DNA from: Metridium senile | Lineage: Eukaryota > Cnidaria > Anthozoa > Actiniaria > Metridiidae | Length of the DNA stretch: 64,000 nt | Reading direction: 5' to 3' | NCBI GenBank assembly: GCA_949775045.1 | Contig: OX459097.1 | Coordinates: 20,929,668-20,993,667 of the forward strand | Shown: positions 28,428 to 41,731 of the stretch, in pieces | Position numbering within the stretch: position 1 is the first letter of the stretch | Layout: every line of letters begins with the position of its first letter | Translations under genes and position numbers: made by a program | Notes under the pieces: model-generated | Database searches by the model: none | Told to the model about the DNA's origin: nothing | The model's input: only the letters and a program-made list of their open reading frames with translations

Positions 28428-29956
28428 GATGATTGCTATATACCAAGATAACTATATCTAAGAATTCATAGACATGGACTTTGCTAAAGTTCCTGCTTCA
28501 TTGTATTTATTCCATCGATCAACCTAAGGTAAGTTAGTAGTTTTATAATTCTTAGATTTCATAGTTTTTTTTATCTATCTATCTAAGAGAATGGCTGGCA
28601 AAAATTTCTGAGCATAATTGAAGCAAACTTTCAGAAGTTTTAAAACTTAAGGAGAATGTATTTTTCGATTCTTGAAAAGTTTTCTAAATTTCGTAATCTT
28701 TATTTTCAATAATGATTGGATATTAAACATCTATTGAGTTCGGCTTTCGTATGATATGGAAAATATATGCAAATAGTTGTTCTTTTTTTCATTCAAGATA
28801 TATCAATTATATTTAAATGAGAAAAAAATGTAGCAAAAAGTTCACTATTGAATGTTTTAAGTTTTAGTATAATTTGTTAATAACAATGACGTCATGCAAT
28901 ATTGTTTGATCGGTCGTGCCTTTACTGTGTATGATCTAGGGTTTACCATCACAAACCAAAACCAAGCCGCTCTAGCATGACACTGTGATTCACCGAGTTC
29001 AATATAATGCTCGCTAATTTTTCCATCAGTCAAAAACGAAGATACCTTTAAAAAAAATATATAATAATATATTATAAAATAATATTATTTCAAGTGTTTT
29101 AAGGACCTAAAACTGACTTTAAAGCTATAGAGAGAGAGCCCTCCTATAAAACCCTATATAAAGTTTTCAAAAAGTTATGGTAGCAATGTGACATTTGTAA
29201 CGTGTTTGGACTCATTTTTAGAATTACAGGAAACAGACAAGTTCAATGTATTGAACTTCACTAGCTGCTGAATTTTTAAATATTGTCTTAACATCGTTGA
29301 CATTTTGACATTTTATTATTTCATATTTTTAGATAAATAAAGTAAGTTTATTGATGTATTGAATATATTAATATTTTTGACATTTTATTATTTCATATTT
29401 TTAGATAAAAAAAATATGTTTCTTGATTCTGTTATTTTCCTTGCTTCAATTAACAGTACACAATTAATTAACATAGTCTTGATATATAAGAATCTATTAA
29501 AGTTGAGTAGTGGCTAATTCTTAATAAATAACTCAAGAACTTTTCGAAAATTTTGTTTGTATGGCACCCTACTTCGGAAACTCGGTAATGGACCTTGCTA
29601 AAGTTTATGCTTCATTATATTCCATTAACGTAAGGTAAGAGAATGGCTTGCAAAAAAATTCTGCGCATAATTGCAAACTTTGAAAACTTTTAGAAATTTT
29701 AGAAACATAAGGAGAATGTATTTTACGGTTCTTAAAAAGTTTTCTAAATTTCTTAATCTATATATTTTCAATAATATTGGATATATTATTAAACATTTAT
29801 TGAAATCATGCTTTCATGTTATTGCTAGCCTTACCCCTGCTCTTATATATGATTTGAATTTTTTATGCGTTATTGGCTTGTTGCTACGTTACCTACTGCA
29901 CCAAGAACACAAGTGAAAATATATAGTTTTTCATCACAAACAAGTGTCTTTCGAGT

Positions 29957-30157
29957 ATGAAAATGGTGTTGAGTTATAGAATGCACAAGTATTTCAGAAA
30001 TCATGTAACTGACGAACAAATAATCCAAACTATCTCACTTGAACTTAAACAAAAAAATTGGGTATTTGGAGCGCTCAAAACACAGTGCAGCCTACAATTA
30101 GATAACTTAAGTAACATCGTATGCGCACAATGCAAAGCTGTCCTACACAAATTTTGA
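29957..30157 (+). CDS. Small ORF, MKMVLS family (segment copy 1)
   Basis: Sixty-six codons, starting MKMVLSYRMHKYFRNHVTDE, then QIIQTISLELKQKNWVFG, then a Cys-containing tail (VCAQCKAVLHKF). The second genomic copy at 56,814 differs at one residue (Leu to Gln). The N-terminus matches the ORFs at 5,620 and 9,675. It is slightly hydrophilic with no signal peptide. It may be a small gene or a retained exon. Confidence 0.3.
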   Translation: MKMVLSYRMHKYFRNHVTDEQIIQTISLELKQKNWVFGALKTQCSLQLDNLSNIVCAQCKAVLHKF

Positions 30158-30159
30158 AA

Positions 30160-33100
30160 ACTTTCAGATTTCCTTGAAAAGCTTCGTTAAATTGTCTTTG
30201 AAAATGTTTTCAGATATTAATTTTAGATATTGTTTTTAAGATATAGAAGTCGTTATATTTTTTGAAGACCTCAATATATATATATCAGTTCAGATAAATA
30301 ATTGAAAAGCTAGAGCCCTGCCTGTAAAAGAACACATTTTGACTTGCTTCTATATGATGAAAAATCAAAGTAAAAAATGTAAACACTTGTTAGATAAGAT
30401 GGAATTTTATTGCTTCATCAACCACAGATCATACCAATTTGCAAATATAACCTGGATAGATATAAAATACCTATGAAATTGATAATACGTTATTATTTAC
30501 TTATAACTATTTCAAACGGACGTTATTTTAATAGTTATATAATTTTTATAATTTTTCAGGAAAATTTTAAGATGACTAGCTACTTTTGAACGCTTTTGAA
30601 CGTTCAATTCGAGCCAACGATTTGCGCGTGCACAACAAACACGTTTTGAGCTTCAAAAGGTTATTTTTTCTAACGTACAAAAAAAATTGATTTTCGTAGG
30701 TTTTTTTGTCCGATTGCATGCGAGTTTTGAAAGCACTTAAAGGAGAAATGACAGATCAATGTATGTCTTTGTCTTTTATTTAAAACCATCCATGTTGTAT
30801 TATAGAATTATTCATTACCCGGCATTTGTGCTTGATGTAGTATGAAAAATGTTTTCATTTTCTTATGAGTTGTGGGGTTTTTTTTAATGGGCATCCATTA
30901 AATGCTGATTATCTCGGCAACAATCTGGGGACACCCCATTTTTATTTTCATGTTTGTAATCAGCATTAAATTTCATATTCATAAATCGTAGATAATATCA
31001 TAATAAATCGTAAAAAAAAGTTTAACATTATTTCCAAAAGAAGCCAGTTACCTTCAGTCATTTTTAAATTTTAAAAAGTGGATTTTGATTAAAAAAAATA
31101 ATACTTATTATAATGAATTAAAATTTGATTCCAGTCCAGTTTTCTCGTCAATCTTGTATATTGAATCTACGTATTGAACAAAAGCCACCCCCTTCTGTTG
31201 TTATTATACATAATATGTATATTTTTGACGTTTCGACGGAGTTCGACATAAGTACCTGCGTTTATGGTATTTTTACATTTTCGCTTGATATCCATAAGTA
31301 CTCTACATACTTCGCAGTCAAAAATTTAATCATTTAGTTAGCACAAATCCGTTTATTTCGCAAATGGAAATATTGTTTTTAAAACTTTGTCTCAAAATGT
31401 TTTGAGAAGGGACGCAGTATGCGACGAAGAACAAGGTGAGGTAAAGAAAAGTATTAGAATGCTTAAAATTAGTTCTGAGAACATTTCATACTACAGCTTT
31501 AACCGCAAACTTTGAAAATATAACGTTTGACAAACGTTTTAATTGATACTTTGACTTAGTTTGCTCAACTTATTATGATAAAATTTCTAAATGATTTCTA
31601 TGATAAAAGGTACATAGTGCCAAAAACGATTGATAAGTTTTAGTTTTTTTACTATAAGAATAGTGTCAATCAAGGGAATCTAAATTTTATATTGTTAAAA
31701 CGTTTAGGTAAAAGTAGTTCTTGTAGCTATTGGTATACACCTATTTCAAAAAATGTTGTCAGAAGAAGATCTGCAATCTGCAATCTGAGACCGAAGTGTA
31801 TTGCCCCTGTTTTGCGCTTAGCACCTTAGCTTCAGATTTATATTTACCATCGCCATATCCAATGCCAGAAAGTGCACGCAAACTAATTTTTAATGAGAAA
31901 AAAAATGCCTTACCCTAGAATTCATTTTGGTCTCAAATTGCAGATTCAGATGTCCTTCTGACAACGTTTTTTGAAAACGTTTTTTATAAATTTAAACGTA
32001 TAGTTTTACGTTTGAAAAGTTCAGACTCATAAGTGTATTCCATGACTGAATGGGATTGCACATCTTTGTTGGTTCCGAAGTGTTCTTAATTGTATAGGAA
32101 CAACACTTTTATAGTTATAATTTACTTAAGTTTTCAAAACCGACCATGCATTTCATTAATGGAATACGCTGTGGAAGTGGTATTTACTCTTCAACATTTT
32201 AAAAGTAGCATTAATATTTACAATTTTTCAATATTCAATATGCTAATGCAATTAATATTTTAATCATTAATTTTTAATTTCAGATAAAGATTTAAATGTT
32301 AACTTAACTTAATTCCTAAAGTTAAATTTAAAATAAAGTTAAGAATTAACTTAACTTAATTACTAAAGTTAAACAATAAGATAAGAAAGATAAAGTTTAT
32401 CAAAATTGTTAACCTTTTCAGTTTTTAAAAATTTTATGTCAATTTATTACAATTGTCATGTTGCCTGTGATTACTTATGTTAAACTTTCAAAACTCCCTT
32501 TTGATTAGAAATATAGACTTTCAAATATTTAGATATTAATTTTCTCTCTAAAAATAAGGTTTTTGATCCTAACATTGATTGAATAATTTCAATGTAAATA
32601 AAACTATGTCTTAACTATTTATTTCAAGCCTCATTTCACAAAAATCCAATATGTTCATACGATCTGGATTTTATTTACAAGTACTAATACATTGAAGAGG
32701 GTAGCTTCTATTCATATTTTATAATTTTATTAAAGTGATTTCAAACTGGGAAACCAGTGATACCAAGCTTGAAAATTACGTTGACAGAATGTTTTGAAAA
32801 TTATATTTGGTTGTTTTGATGACTAATTTGAGAATTTTCACGCTTTAATAATCATATTAAGACTTAAGAAAACAATAATAAGACATGTCAATTTTGAAAA
32901 GTAGTTTCATGTTTCCAGATTCAAATTCAATGTAATACACAAGAGTGTTGTTTGAGTTAAAAAAATTACTACATCAAAATATAATATTGGACAAATCAAT
33001 CGATTTCCGTGATTCCGAACACTGTTATTACAGTAAATAATCGTCACAAATAAGTCGATTTTATTTCGGTTTATGAACTGTTCCACTTATCGAGGATAAC

Positions 33101-33350
33101 ACTTTCTAATATAAGTCTATATGTTACAATTAAATTAAGTTTAGTTCGGATTTACGAGTATTTTACAAAAGAAGAACGTTAAGAGCCCTTTCAATCAATT
33201 TCAAATTTTAAATTGTTTTCGGAGTGAGTGTATCTATGTATGCTGATTGTTTACGTGTGAAAACATGATAGGCCCAATAGACCTTAGAACTTAGAAATTA
33301 GGGGAGTGTTTTTTAAATGTTGCCGCTATCACACCGTCAATAAAACAAAC
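30160..33350. other. Non-coding part of the duplicated segment
   Basis: AT-rich, with no recognisable gene. A short local repeat of GTTAACTTAACTTAAT / CTAAAGTTAAA occurs at 32,296-32,372. A mirror image of TTTTTTGAAAACGTTTTTT lies near 31,965-31,985. Confidence 0.3.
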
Positions 33351-33498
33351 ACAAAGCAAATACAGTAGACAGAAAGATTGTGATCAGATTAAGCCTCAAT
33401 ACCATGTTTTATGCGTCTGCGTTACTGAAGTTCAGCGGTTCAGAACAACTGCTCTTTCGACCTCAGAAATTTAAAAGCCTCGTTTCGTTAAACCAACA

Positions 33499-36400
33499 AT
33501 GGACGATTTAAAGGACGTATGTAATCGTTTTTCTTACTATGTTAACGTACCCAATACTTTTAAAGTATTATTTTGCCATTCCCGTGTGTTTTCATTGTTT
33601 GGAACGGATTATAGAACAAAAAGATAACGTTTTGGACCACATCCAACCATCTGCTGGACGCAGTCCTGGCTACAATTTTCGAAACATTTTGATACTGAAA
33701 ATTACGGTTTTTAAGCTATAAATCCCAGTGCATTCTAGTTAGTCGCTTGTTGGAACTTTCGACAATTTAAGAAAGGAATTTTATTTAAAAAATAGGTCTC
33801 ATTTTACAATATTTCGCAATATCAATGGACACACATGCACCTGATGTGAATAAGCAATTAATTAGGACATTTATTGGTGTATAAAATTCATAATCAATTT
33901 GATTTTTTGAAAAACAAATTTGGGTTCAATCGAACATTACATTAGAGCTTAATTCCTATACAAAAACATTACTACAATTTAATAATTACTTTGAAATAAG
34001 CCTTCATTAATTTGCCTGTTTTAGGCTTATAAATTTGCAACTAAAACCAATTTATGATATATTTTTTTGCAGATTTTTGAGGAACAAGTAAGCAATCTGA
34101 ATGAAGAAGAGAAGGTAAACATATTTCTGTATATAGAACAATGGTATTTTATCTCTTCAGCTGAACTGGGACTTTTCAGCATCATTAACACTAGTGCAAA
34201 CCTAGCTTACGAGAGAAGCCCAGGTGTTCTTTTCACATTCAACCATCAACCAACATTACTCGATTATGTTATAAAACAGTGACAAAGAGTCCAGGCCCAA
34301 CAAGTGGCCTTAAGTAGCTTATTAAAGTAAAGTAAAGTCTTCCCTTTGAAGCTGTTATCCGGCATGTCAAATGTCAATACTGTCATTGTCATCATTGACG
34401 CCATTTGCATTATTGTCATCATGATCATCACTATCATTGTTGTCAAAACTATCATCATTGTCACCATCACCATCCTGGACATTATCTTCTTTCTCTTCAT
34501 CAACAATATTGTTGACAGTTTGCTAAAAAGGCTTCCAAATCTAGTAATAGCATTCTCAGCATGACCAAGAGCTTCCCCAGAAAATATTTTCAGATCTTTA
34601 AGGTGCTGCATTATGTCTTAAGATAAAACTTTGGTTTAAGATTATGAAGCACTTGCATGTACACTCAACTCTTTTTCTTTATGAATTTGGAAATAACTGG
34701 ACACATGGACAAATTTCTCTTGTAGCGATTGACAAACTTCAGTTGCCTTTCCTTGTCTGCTATAGAGGTCTCAAAATGTGTATACATCTCTTGTATAGCC
34801 TTAAATCTGACTGTTTGTTTTCCTTAAAGTTTGATTTTCAGTCTTTTCAAGCTTACATTTTCATTAGCTGTGTCCTCGATCTTGATAGTGCAAGATATAA
34901 ATATGATCTTGCAGATTGTAAACTGCAAACACTTCTTAAATTTGCTTGAATTCTTAAAATTCTGTAAGTAATGTATTGGTATTCCTCTACACAATCTATC
35001 TTTCAAGAAGTACTGTGGGATGGATGAGCATTGCTCGTCGTTGTTTCAACTTTGTGTCCAACCTTTCAGCATCGTTTACACTAGTATACAATATGCTAAG
35101 GGGAGAAGCACAGGTAATCTTGTTATAAAACAGAGACATTACAAAAGAGACATAGAAGCCAGACCCAAAAAGTGACCACTTCTCAAATAATAGTTGGTTT
35201 AATGACAAGTGTTCTCTCAATTAGAGACAGATAGGGACAGATAGTTAGATAATTTAAATTAAACTCGAGATGTATATCCAGCCAGAGATTCGTTGGGATC
35301 ACATTCGTTTCAATTGCACATTTACAGTAAATAACATTGTTAAATAGACCTTTATATTTTATTTTTATTTATTTATTTTAACATTTTAACAGCTTTATTG
35401 ACCATATTGACAACATTAATTGTTTAACAGTATCAGAAAAAAAGAGAGAGAAAATGGTCAAAAGGGTGTGTGCAAAACGGGACATATACCGTCCCATGCT
35501 ACTGGCACAACCAGTAGAGGCAAAAAGCAATTGGCAATTTCAATGCATTTCTCTTGAAATATTAAGTAACATACAGATGTCATTACTGTCATTGTCATCA
35601 TCAATGACACTTTCTGCATTATAGTCATCATCTCTATCATTGTTGTCAACACTACCATCATTGTTGACATCACTATTGAGAACATCACCCTCACCATCCT
35701 GGATATTACCTTCTTTATCGTCATCAACAACATTGCTGACAGTTTGCTAAGCAGGCTTGCTAATCTAGGGATAGCACTTTCAGCTTGACCAAGAGCTTCC
35801 CCAGAAAGTATTTTCAGATCTTTAAGGTGCTGCATTATATATTAAGACAAAACTTAGATTTAAGTTCATAAAACACTTTCATCTACACTCAAATCTTCTT
35901 CTTCATGAATTTGGAAATAACTGGACACATGAACACATTTCTGTTGCCTTTCATTGAGTGCTATTAAGTTGCTCAAAATTTGTATACTTCTCATGCATAG
36001 CGTTTACTCTAGTTGTTTTATTCCTAACGGTTATTTTTCTTCTTTTTAAACTTGCATTTTCATTCCTTTTGTCCTGGATCATGATAATACAAGATATGCA
36101 TAATCTTGCAGATTGTGAACTGCAAAAACTTCTTAAAATTGCGATGTGATGTATTGGTGTTCCTCTTTACAATCTTTTTTTTTTCATGAAGTACCGTTGG
36201 GGTGGATGAGCCTTGCTCGTTGTTGTTTCAATGTTGTGTCCAACTTGTCAGCATCGTTTACACTACAATCCATTTTACTAAGGGGAGAAGCACAGGTGTT
36301 ATAAGTAAATAATATCATCCCAGCAAAATAGACCAAGTTTAGTTGCCTTTCCTTGTCTGATATTAGGTTGCTCAAAATGTGTATACCTCTCTTGTGTAGC

Positions 36401-38794
36401 CTTTACTATTACTCTGACTGTCTCTTTTTTATCATTGCATGTTACTTTTGTGCATTATCCTTAGAGTTTTGATCTGGCTGTGTCATTGATCTTGATAATA
36501 CAAGATATGAATGATTTATCTGATTTTGATTTGCCTTGGAGGTTTTAAATAGTGTTGGGTTGAATTAGTATCTTTAACACTAGTGCCCTTTTTGCTTAGA
36601 AGAGAACCACAGGTGTACTTTCCACATTACTTTTATTTTGCAGCCACTTGCTGCACTGATGAAGAAATCTGCAAATGCATGTTTCTCTTGCTAAAAATCT
36701 AAATTCTAACGAAATGATTATTGTTTTCTGATGTAACTAAGAAGATTTCCATGATGATGATGCCTGGTAGAAAGTGATGCAAAATCAGCTGAAAGTCATG
36801 ATATTACAGGTGCTTCCATATCACAAGCTCGAATATAATCCATACCAAGCACTTGATACCAAGATCAACGACCGTTTAAAATTATACTTTGTTAAATTGT
36901 CATAATTTATTGTTCTCTTCATTTATTTAATCAGAACATTGTACATGATTGTACAATGTAATTTTTTTAATAATCATTAACTTGATTTCTTAAAAACTAT
37001 ATTGACTTGTTATGTTGGAATGCTGACCGAAAAAAAACACTTATATTTAAGAATTTACTTTTTATGTATCTTAATTATTTTGTTAAATCTGATCTGTGAC
37101 CAACTGCATCATTCTAATATGTTACATCTTTGGTTCAATAATATTAATGCACATGTTTGAACCTCAGTTAGTGTTTGATTTCTTCAAACAATAGGGACAT
37201 ACTTCTTGTTTAATTTAAAGTAGAAATGAAATATAATGTGTAGTTTCTAAATAATTGTTTATATATCAATATAAAACTTATGTAAAACAACATACCTATA
37301 AAATGTTATTGAGAAAGAAGGAAAGGAAATGATCAAGAATGTAATCAATTAGCAGATAAAGGGCATGTTGAGGGGTTCTGGGATGGAGAAGACCTGACAT
37401 CATATTCTGTCAATAATAAGTTTTTTTTAATTGTTTTTTTGATGATACAAACTAATTGCTTTCTTTGTCAACAGGTCTACTTCGTGTTCATTCTGCAAGA
37501 CAGCAACGTAAGTGAGAAACACCTTCTCCACTAACATTAATTTGTAGTCTTAGTCAAGTATATTTCTTATTTTACTTATAGAAACACAATATGTTTCAAT
37601 TGTACAACAATTAATATGCAATCTGTTTACTACAAAGAAGCCCTGAGGGATGCAACATGACACAGTACAAACAACAATATTCCCGTACTCATATTTGTAG
37701 TCTGTTTGTTTGTAGTCTGTAATTATAAAAATATAATTCCCAATAAAATCCAATTAGGATATATTAATTCTTTGAATGCATACACCCCATGCCCCTAGAC
37801 CCCTCAGCTCTAGAGGGAAACACATTTCTGAAAGTATGTTGGCCTAATTTACCTTAATTCTATAAGAGAAACACAAGTTGGAGTTAACCTAAAAAAAGCT
37901 TGGAAATTCCCAGCAATTTTTTTTAAAAAAAAGGTGACACTCAAACCAAACATTACAGTTGTGGAAAGTAAATTAGGTAAAGCCTGATAAAAGCCTTTGC
38001 AACTGTGGAACAATGAGAACCTTAGGAAAATCTTACAATTGTAAATTTAAAATCAGGAGAAACTTAGGAATTCAATTCCCTGCAATTGTGAGTAAACAAG
38101 CTGACACTAAAGCAATGCATTGCACTTGTATGCAGCAAATAAGGTTAAAACTGATAAAAGAATTGGATTTGCAATAGACCCATTCAGCTTCAATGTTTAT
38201 TTTCCCATTTCAAACCACGTGTTCATTCCTTTTGGAGTTAATAATTTGTTATGTTTAAATATTTTAATACTTGACATAAAAAAACTCTCAGGGGAATGCC
38301 ATGTGGTCTCAAATATGCAATTTGCATACAGAACTAAAAGGGTCTATTGTAGAATCAAATGAGGAGAAACCTTGACAATTCCATGAACTGTACTGTGAAA
38401 GTGATATGACAATACATCAAACATCATCCAAATTAAAAACGTACCATCCACAGAGTCTTTCAAAGTGAAACTCAAGACTTTTCTTTTTAATTCCTAGGTT
38501 TTCCGCATTATAACTATTCTTATCATCATTTTTTGCTCTATTGTTACTATAATCATTTACATTTCCCTATTCACTACTTTATTCCTATTTTTTTCCATAT
38601 TAATTGATAAAAGCACTGAGAGGGTGGGAGGGGGTTTTCAACCTGAAAGGTTTATTTTTTCAGACTTGTTTTGGAGCACTAAATTATAATAATAATAATT
38701 ATTATTATTATTATCTCTATTTCAGGGTCACTTCCAAGTTTGCATAATGATGACGATTTGTCTGCTGGAAAAGATCCCTCAAGCAATTCATTGA
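33499..38794 (+). CDS. Gene C: predicted four-exon small gene, paralogue of gene B
   Basis: Predicted exons: 33,499-33,516 (MDDLKD, donor GTATGT); 34,073-34,114 (IFEEQVSNLNEEEK, acceptor TTTTTTTGCAG, donor GTAAAC); 37,475-37,507 (VYFVFILQDSN, acceptor TCAACAG, donor GTAAGT); 38,726-38,794 (GHFQVCIMMT, then ICLLEKIPQAIH, stop TGA; acceptor TATTTCAG). All phase 0, about 53 residues. A stronger-looking donor GTAAGC lies inside exon 2 at 34,087 but would break the frame. The exon 1 and exon 3 sizes and the NEE..(I/V)xFxxIL(P/Q)D(N/S)N pattern match gene B. The C-terminal part is hydrophobic. No known family is recognised. Intron 2 (3.4 kb) contains a minus-strand exon array; intron 3 carries a LINE tail. 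Splicing is inferred only. Confidence 0.45.
34160..36640 (-). pseudogene. Tandem array of decayed minus-strand coiled-coil exons
   Basis: Three to four diverged tandem units on the minus strand. Recurrent pieces are: a polypyrimidine acceptor CTTCTCCCCTTAG followed by SVNDAERLDTKLKQRRAMLI (from 35,095) or SVNDADKLDTTLKQQRARLI (from 36,277); a coil ENVSLKRLKIKL..RFKAIQEMYTHFE (34,740-34,860) or ENASLKRRKITVRNKTTRVN (35,970-36,070); and MQHLKDLKI(F/L)SGEALG then A-E..AI.R..SL.SKLS (34,611 and 35,835 downward). The last runs into an acidic segment read one frame over (VDEEKEDNVQDGDGDND). Stops and frame changes in every unit suggest decay. The shared frame switch in two units could instead mark an unrecognised intron. 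The parent gene is unidentified. Confidence 0.45.
38440..38720 (+). pseudogene. LINE 3'-end fragment in intron 3 of gene C
   Basis: STESFKVKLKTFLFNS then stop is the C-terminal signature of L2/CR1-like LINEs. It is followed by an A/T-rich 3' UTR with TTTTGGAGCACTAAA and a terminal (TAA)n/(TTA)n run ending 5 bp before the acceptor tract of exon 4. Confidence 0.65.
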
Positions 38795-39065
38795 GAAAAC
38801 CTAGCTAGTTCTAACAAAAGAGAATGTGTGATAAAGTAATACAACAAATATGTATTTTGTAATACGTGTAAACTCAGTTATCAGTAAAATAATAAATAAA
38901 TAAATAACAATTTACCAATTTATCAGGTTCTATTTAAATAGACGGGATCGATTTCAAAAAAAATAAGGATTCAATTATATTCTGTTACCACACCCTGGTT
39001 CTCAAATCTTGCCATCTCTGTGTTCTCTGTGTTTATTGCAAATAAGGTTGCTATACTCCTAATTA

Positions 39066-39241
39066 CAAGGACGTTGTCTTGGCCTTGTTATTAAGTGGGA
39101 AAGTAATTAATTAAAAGACAAAAGAAGATCCCTCAAGCTGAACTCTTTTTTTGAAGAAAGTGCTTAGCTTGAGTGATCTTCTTTTGTCTTTGATTTAATT
39201 TCTTTTCCACTAAATAACTGTAGTCAGGCCAACGTTCTTGC
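39066..39241. repeat. Imperfect hairpin, ~75-bp arms
   Basis: AAAGACAAAAGAAGATC-C-CTCAAGCT and its inverted partner AGCTTGAG-GATCTTCTTTT close a ~25-nt loop. Complementarity with mismatches extends outward to CAAG(G/A)ACGTTG. It resembles a MITE; a miRNA precursor is possible but the arms are rather long. Confidence 0.6.
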
Positions 39242-39571
39242 AATCAGGTGTATAAATTAAAATAATCAAAATACGACCCCCTTCTCCCACAATAAGGTTG
39301 CAATAAAATGAAACTGGATTTACAGGTGAACCACATAAGCTCTTAACAATGGCTCCCCTTCAATATTAAGAATTGGGACGGGGGAGGTACAGTATTTCAG
39401 AAGTACAAAATTAAAATTATTTTTTTTATTAGTCGTGCAACACTTTATTTAAATTTCCTCACTTTGACTCTCATAGTTCAGATTATTTTTCTAGTAAGAA
39501 CTTACTTTTTTGGTTTGTTTAACAGTTTCTTATTATTCTTGTTATTCTTGTTTTTTAAAAAATCAAAATAA

Positions 39572-39956
39572 TCACTTTGAATATTTGTGTAATAGCAAAT
39601 AGCAAATAATAATAAATAGCAAATATACTTATAAAAAATATATAAAAAATATAAAATGACAAAAGTTTTTTCATTACCTTCAATTAAAAATAAACCATGC
39701 AGATTGCAATTGTTACAGCACTGCCTGTGGTAGACCAGTCTTAAAATATATTTTCAAAATAATCAATAGATCACTTTGAATATTTGTGTAATAGCAAATA
39801 ACAAATAGCAAATAATAATAAATAGCAAATATACTTAAAAAAAAATATATAAAAAATATAAAATGACAAAAGTTTATTCATTACCTTCAATTAAAAATAA
39901 ACCATGCAGATTGCAATTGTTACAGCACTACCTGTGATAGACCAGTCTTAAAATGT
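39572..39956 (+). repeat. Two tandem ~199-bp units
   Basis: The unit starts TCACTTTGAATATTTGTGTA and ends at GTAGACCAGTCTTAAAAT. Units begin at 39,572 and 39,771 and differ by small indels and a few substitutions. Confidence 0.85.
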
Positions 39957-40273
39957 ATGACACCATGTTATATTGTCCGGTATTACTTTTGTCGTTACCA
40001 TGACAACCCTAATATGAACCAAACATTAAAAACATTTTAATAAAACACTGGTACCTTATCTCTAGCAAAAGAGAACCTAAACAGGATCTTTCCTGATCCT
40101 ACTTTCGTCTCTTACAAGAGAATCATATCGCTCAAAGACTATTTAGTTAGAGCGAAAATTCCAAAACGAGACTAGATATATTATCAAAGATAGTTATTCA
40201 TAACTAGTTGAGCGTAGCGGCAGGGCAGTGACAACAATTATAAAAATATGATCATCATAACATTTTCTACAAT

Positions 40274-40551
40274 TTACAGCAGTCACACGTGCACCGCTCG
40301 CATAAAAAGCACCGCTATAAGACGTGAAGTTGGTGGACGTCAATCAAACTGTGCTTACAAGACACATGGTGCTTTTTATGTCTGAATTCCTACAACAACC
40401 TCTTCGTCGGATTCAGACATGTTTCGCAGCCCAACTGAAGTAAAAACACCATGCTTCTTGTAAACACAGTTTGATTGACGTCCACCAACTCCACGTTTTA
40501 TAGCGGTGCTTTTTATGCGAGCGGTGCACGTGTGACTGAGAATTGCTGTAA
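40274..40551. mobile_element. Hairpin element (MITE), ~100-bp arms
   Basis: TTACAGC, then CAGTCACACGTGCACCGCTC..GTTGGTGGACGTCAATCAAA is repeated inverted at the right end with a few mismatches and an 8-nt insertion near the border. No ORF. It sits ~470 bp from the Polinton-like palindrome. Confidence 0.75.
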
Positions 40552-40730
40552 TAAGAAAACTAGCGAATACAAATCACGAAGTTTCCTTGTCATTATCAAG
40601 TAAATGATGGTGCAAAGAGAGAAATATATATATAGTGGTGGACAATGGATAAAATACAATAGGTTAATTATAAAATAATCATAATGACAGTTTCGTGAGT
40701 GGAAAAATGGGGGTCATCGTTCTCGTTTAG

Positions 40731-40956
40731 GTGTGAGATGATCTCAATTTTTTCCTCATTGAAAAATCGCCTACGCGCAATACATTGGGTACTACCTAAC
40801 AGGTTTTTCCATATAAATAGACTGGTTATGTTTACTTTTTGAAATAATCAAATTTGAATTTATACTAAAACAATTATCCACCTCAGGCTCAGTGAATATC
40901 GATGGTTCAGAACCTTCACTTCGATGTATTCGTCAAATACATTCAGTGTTAAATAA
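40731..40956. repeat. Dispersed repeat starting GGTGTGAGATGATCTCAA (copy 2)
   Basis: Colinear with 22,703-22,980, starting at the same base and ending at CAGTGTTAAATA. Confidence 0.65.
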
Positions 40957-41016
40957 GGCTACGTTTACACGGTACAGGACGAAATTTTGACAAATTTTAG
41001 TCAAAAAACATCCGCT
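40957..41016. mobile_element. MITE GGCTACGTT family, left fragment
   Basis: Starts GGCTACGTTTACACGGTAC as in 51,132. The element is cut by the Polinton-like insertion and a LINE tail; its remainder is at 46,736-47,010. Confidence 0.65.
41011..41016 (+). repeat. 6-bp target-site duplication, left copy
   Basis: TCCGCT immediately before the left terminus AGTAGTATAGG. The same hexamer follows the right terminus at 46,455-46,460. Confidence 0.8.
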
Positions 41017-41043
41017 AGTAGTATAGGAGGGATGGAATTAGAC

Positions 41044-41234
41044 CCCCGGGGTGCAGGGGTGCAGGGGTGTAGAGGGGGGAGCGAATCGGGGTGCATTCAG
41101 GGTGCGAATCGGGGTGCGAATCGGGGTGCATTCGGGGAGCATTCGGGGTGTATTCGGGGTGCATTCGGGGAGCGAATCGGGGTGCATTCGGGGTGCATTC
41201 GGGGTGCCATCGGTGAACATTCGGGGTGCATTCG
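41044..41234. repeat. Subterminal GGGGTGCATTC array (left arm)
   Basis: About fifteen 10-11-bp units (GGGGTGCATTC, GGGGAGCATTC, GGGGTGCGAATC) beginning ~30 bp inside the element end. Mirrored at 46,237-46,427. Confidence 0.85.
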
Positions 41235-41731
41235 AGAAATATTTATAAACGAAGCTTATTTCCGAGTAGATTATCAAGCCACGATCTAAGCTTACAAAGA
41301 AATGGCATCCATACAAGTTGACGAAGTTGAACTCGTAGAAAGTACTTTTCTTGTGGAATTGATATCATCCATCTTGAATCTGTCGTATGCCTCATTGTGT
41401 GACGTAGGGGAGGTGTTTGGGCAAACGAGTTAAAAATAAGTCAAAAGTGAGATGGAGGGGTGGTTGAATGCTAATGGTTCATTAGCATAAAATAATGGAC
41501 GGTGACGTCAAACAGTCCTATTGTTGTACTTAATCCCATGCCAGCTGGCCTAACAATAACTGCCTAAACTTGCCCAAAACAACCTATTGTTCTCTCATAA
41601 AGGTGGACTTACAGTGTTTTGTTATGATTTTGCCCACCAATCATTAATGTTGAAACAAAATGGATGTTTGCTTGACTTTATTAAACAAAAATTACAACAA
41701 CAAAAATATGAAATGTCAATTATAATTTTTA

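Larger units (their letters stand above)
26660..37042 (+). repeat. Segmental duplication, copy 1 (~10.4 kb)
   Basis: Direct repeat of 53,410-63,947. The offset between copies grows from about 26,750 to 26,905 because of indels. The 3' three quarters (from ~29,200) is almost identical: six of the short ORFs compared there are residue-for-residue the same and one differs at a single residue. The first 2.5 kb is visibly more diverged. It contains exons 1-2 of gene C, a minus-strand exon array and small ORFs. Confidence 0.95.

Noticed and set aside
34264..34611. A membrane protein encoded by the Met/Ile/Thr-rich frame
   Set aside because: The same DNA read one frame over gives an acidic Asp/Asn-rich segment continuous with conserved coding sequence; the Met-rich frame is its shadow.
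40987..41316. ORFs over the GGGGTGCATTC array of the Polinton-like element
   Set aside because: Repeat-derived frames on both strands with no start context; they lie in the subterminal repeat rather than in genes.
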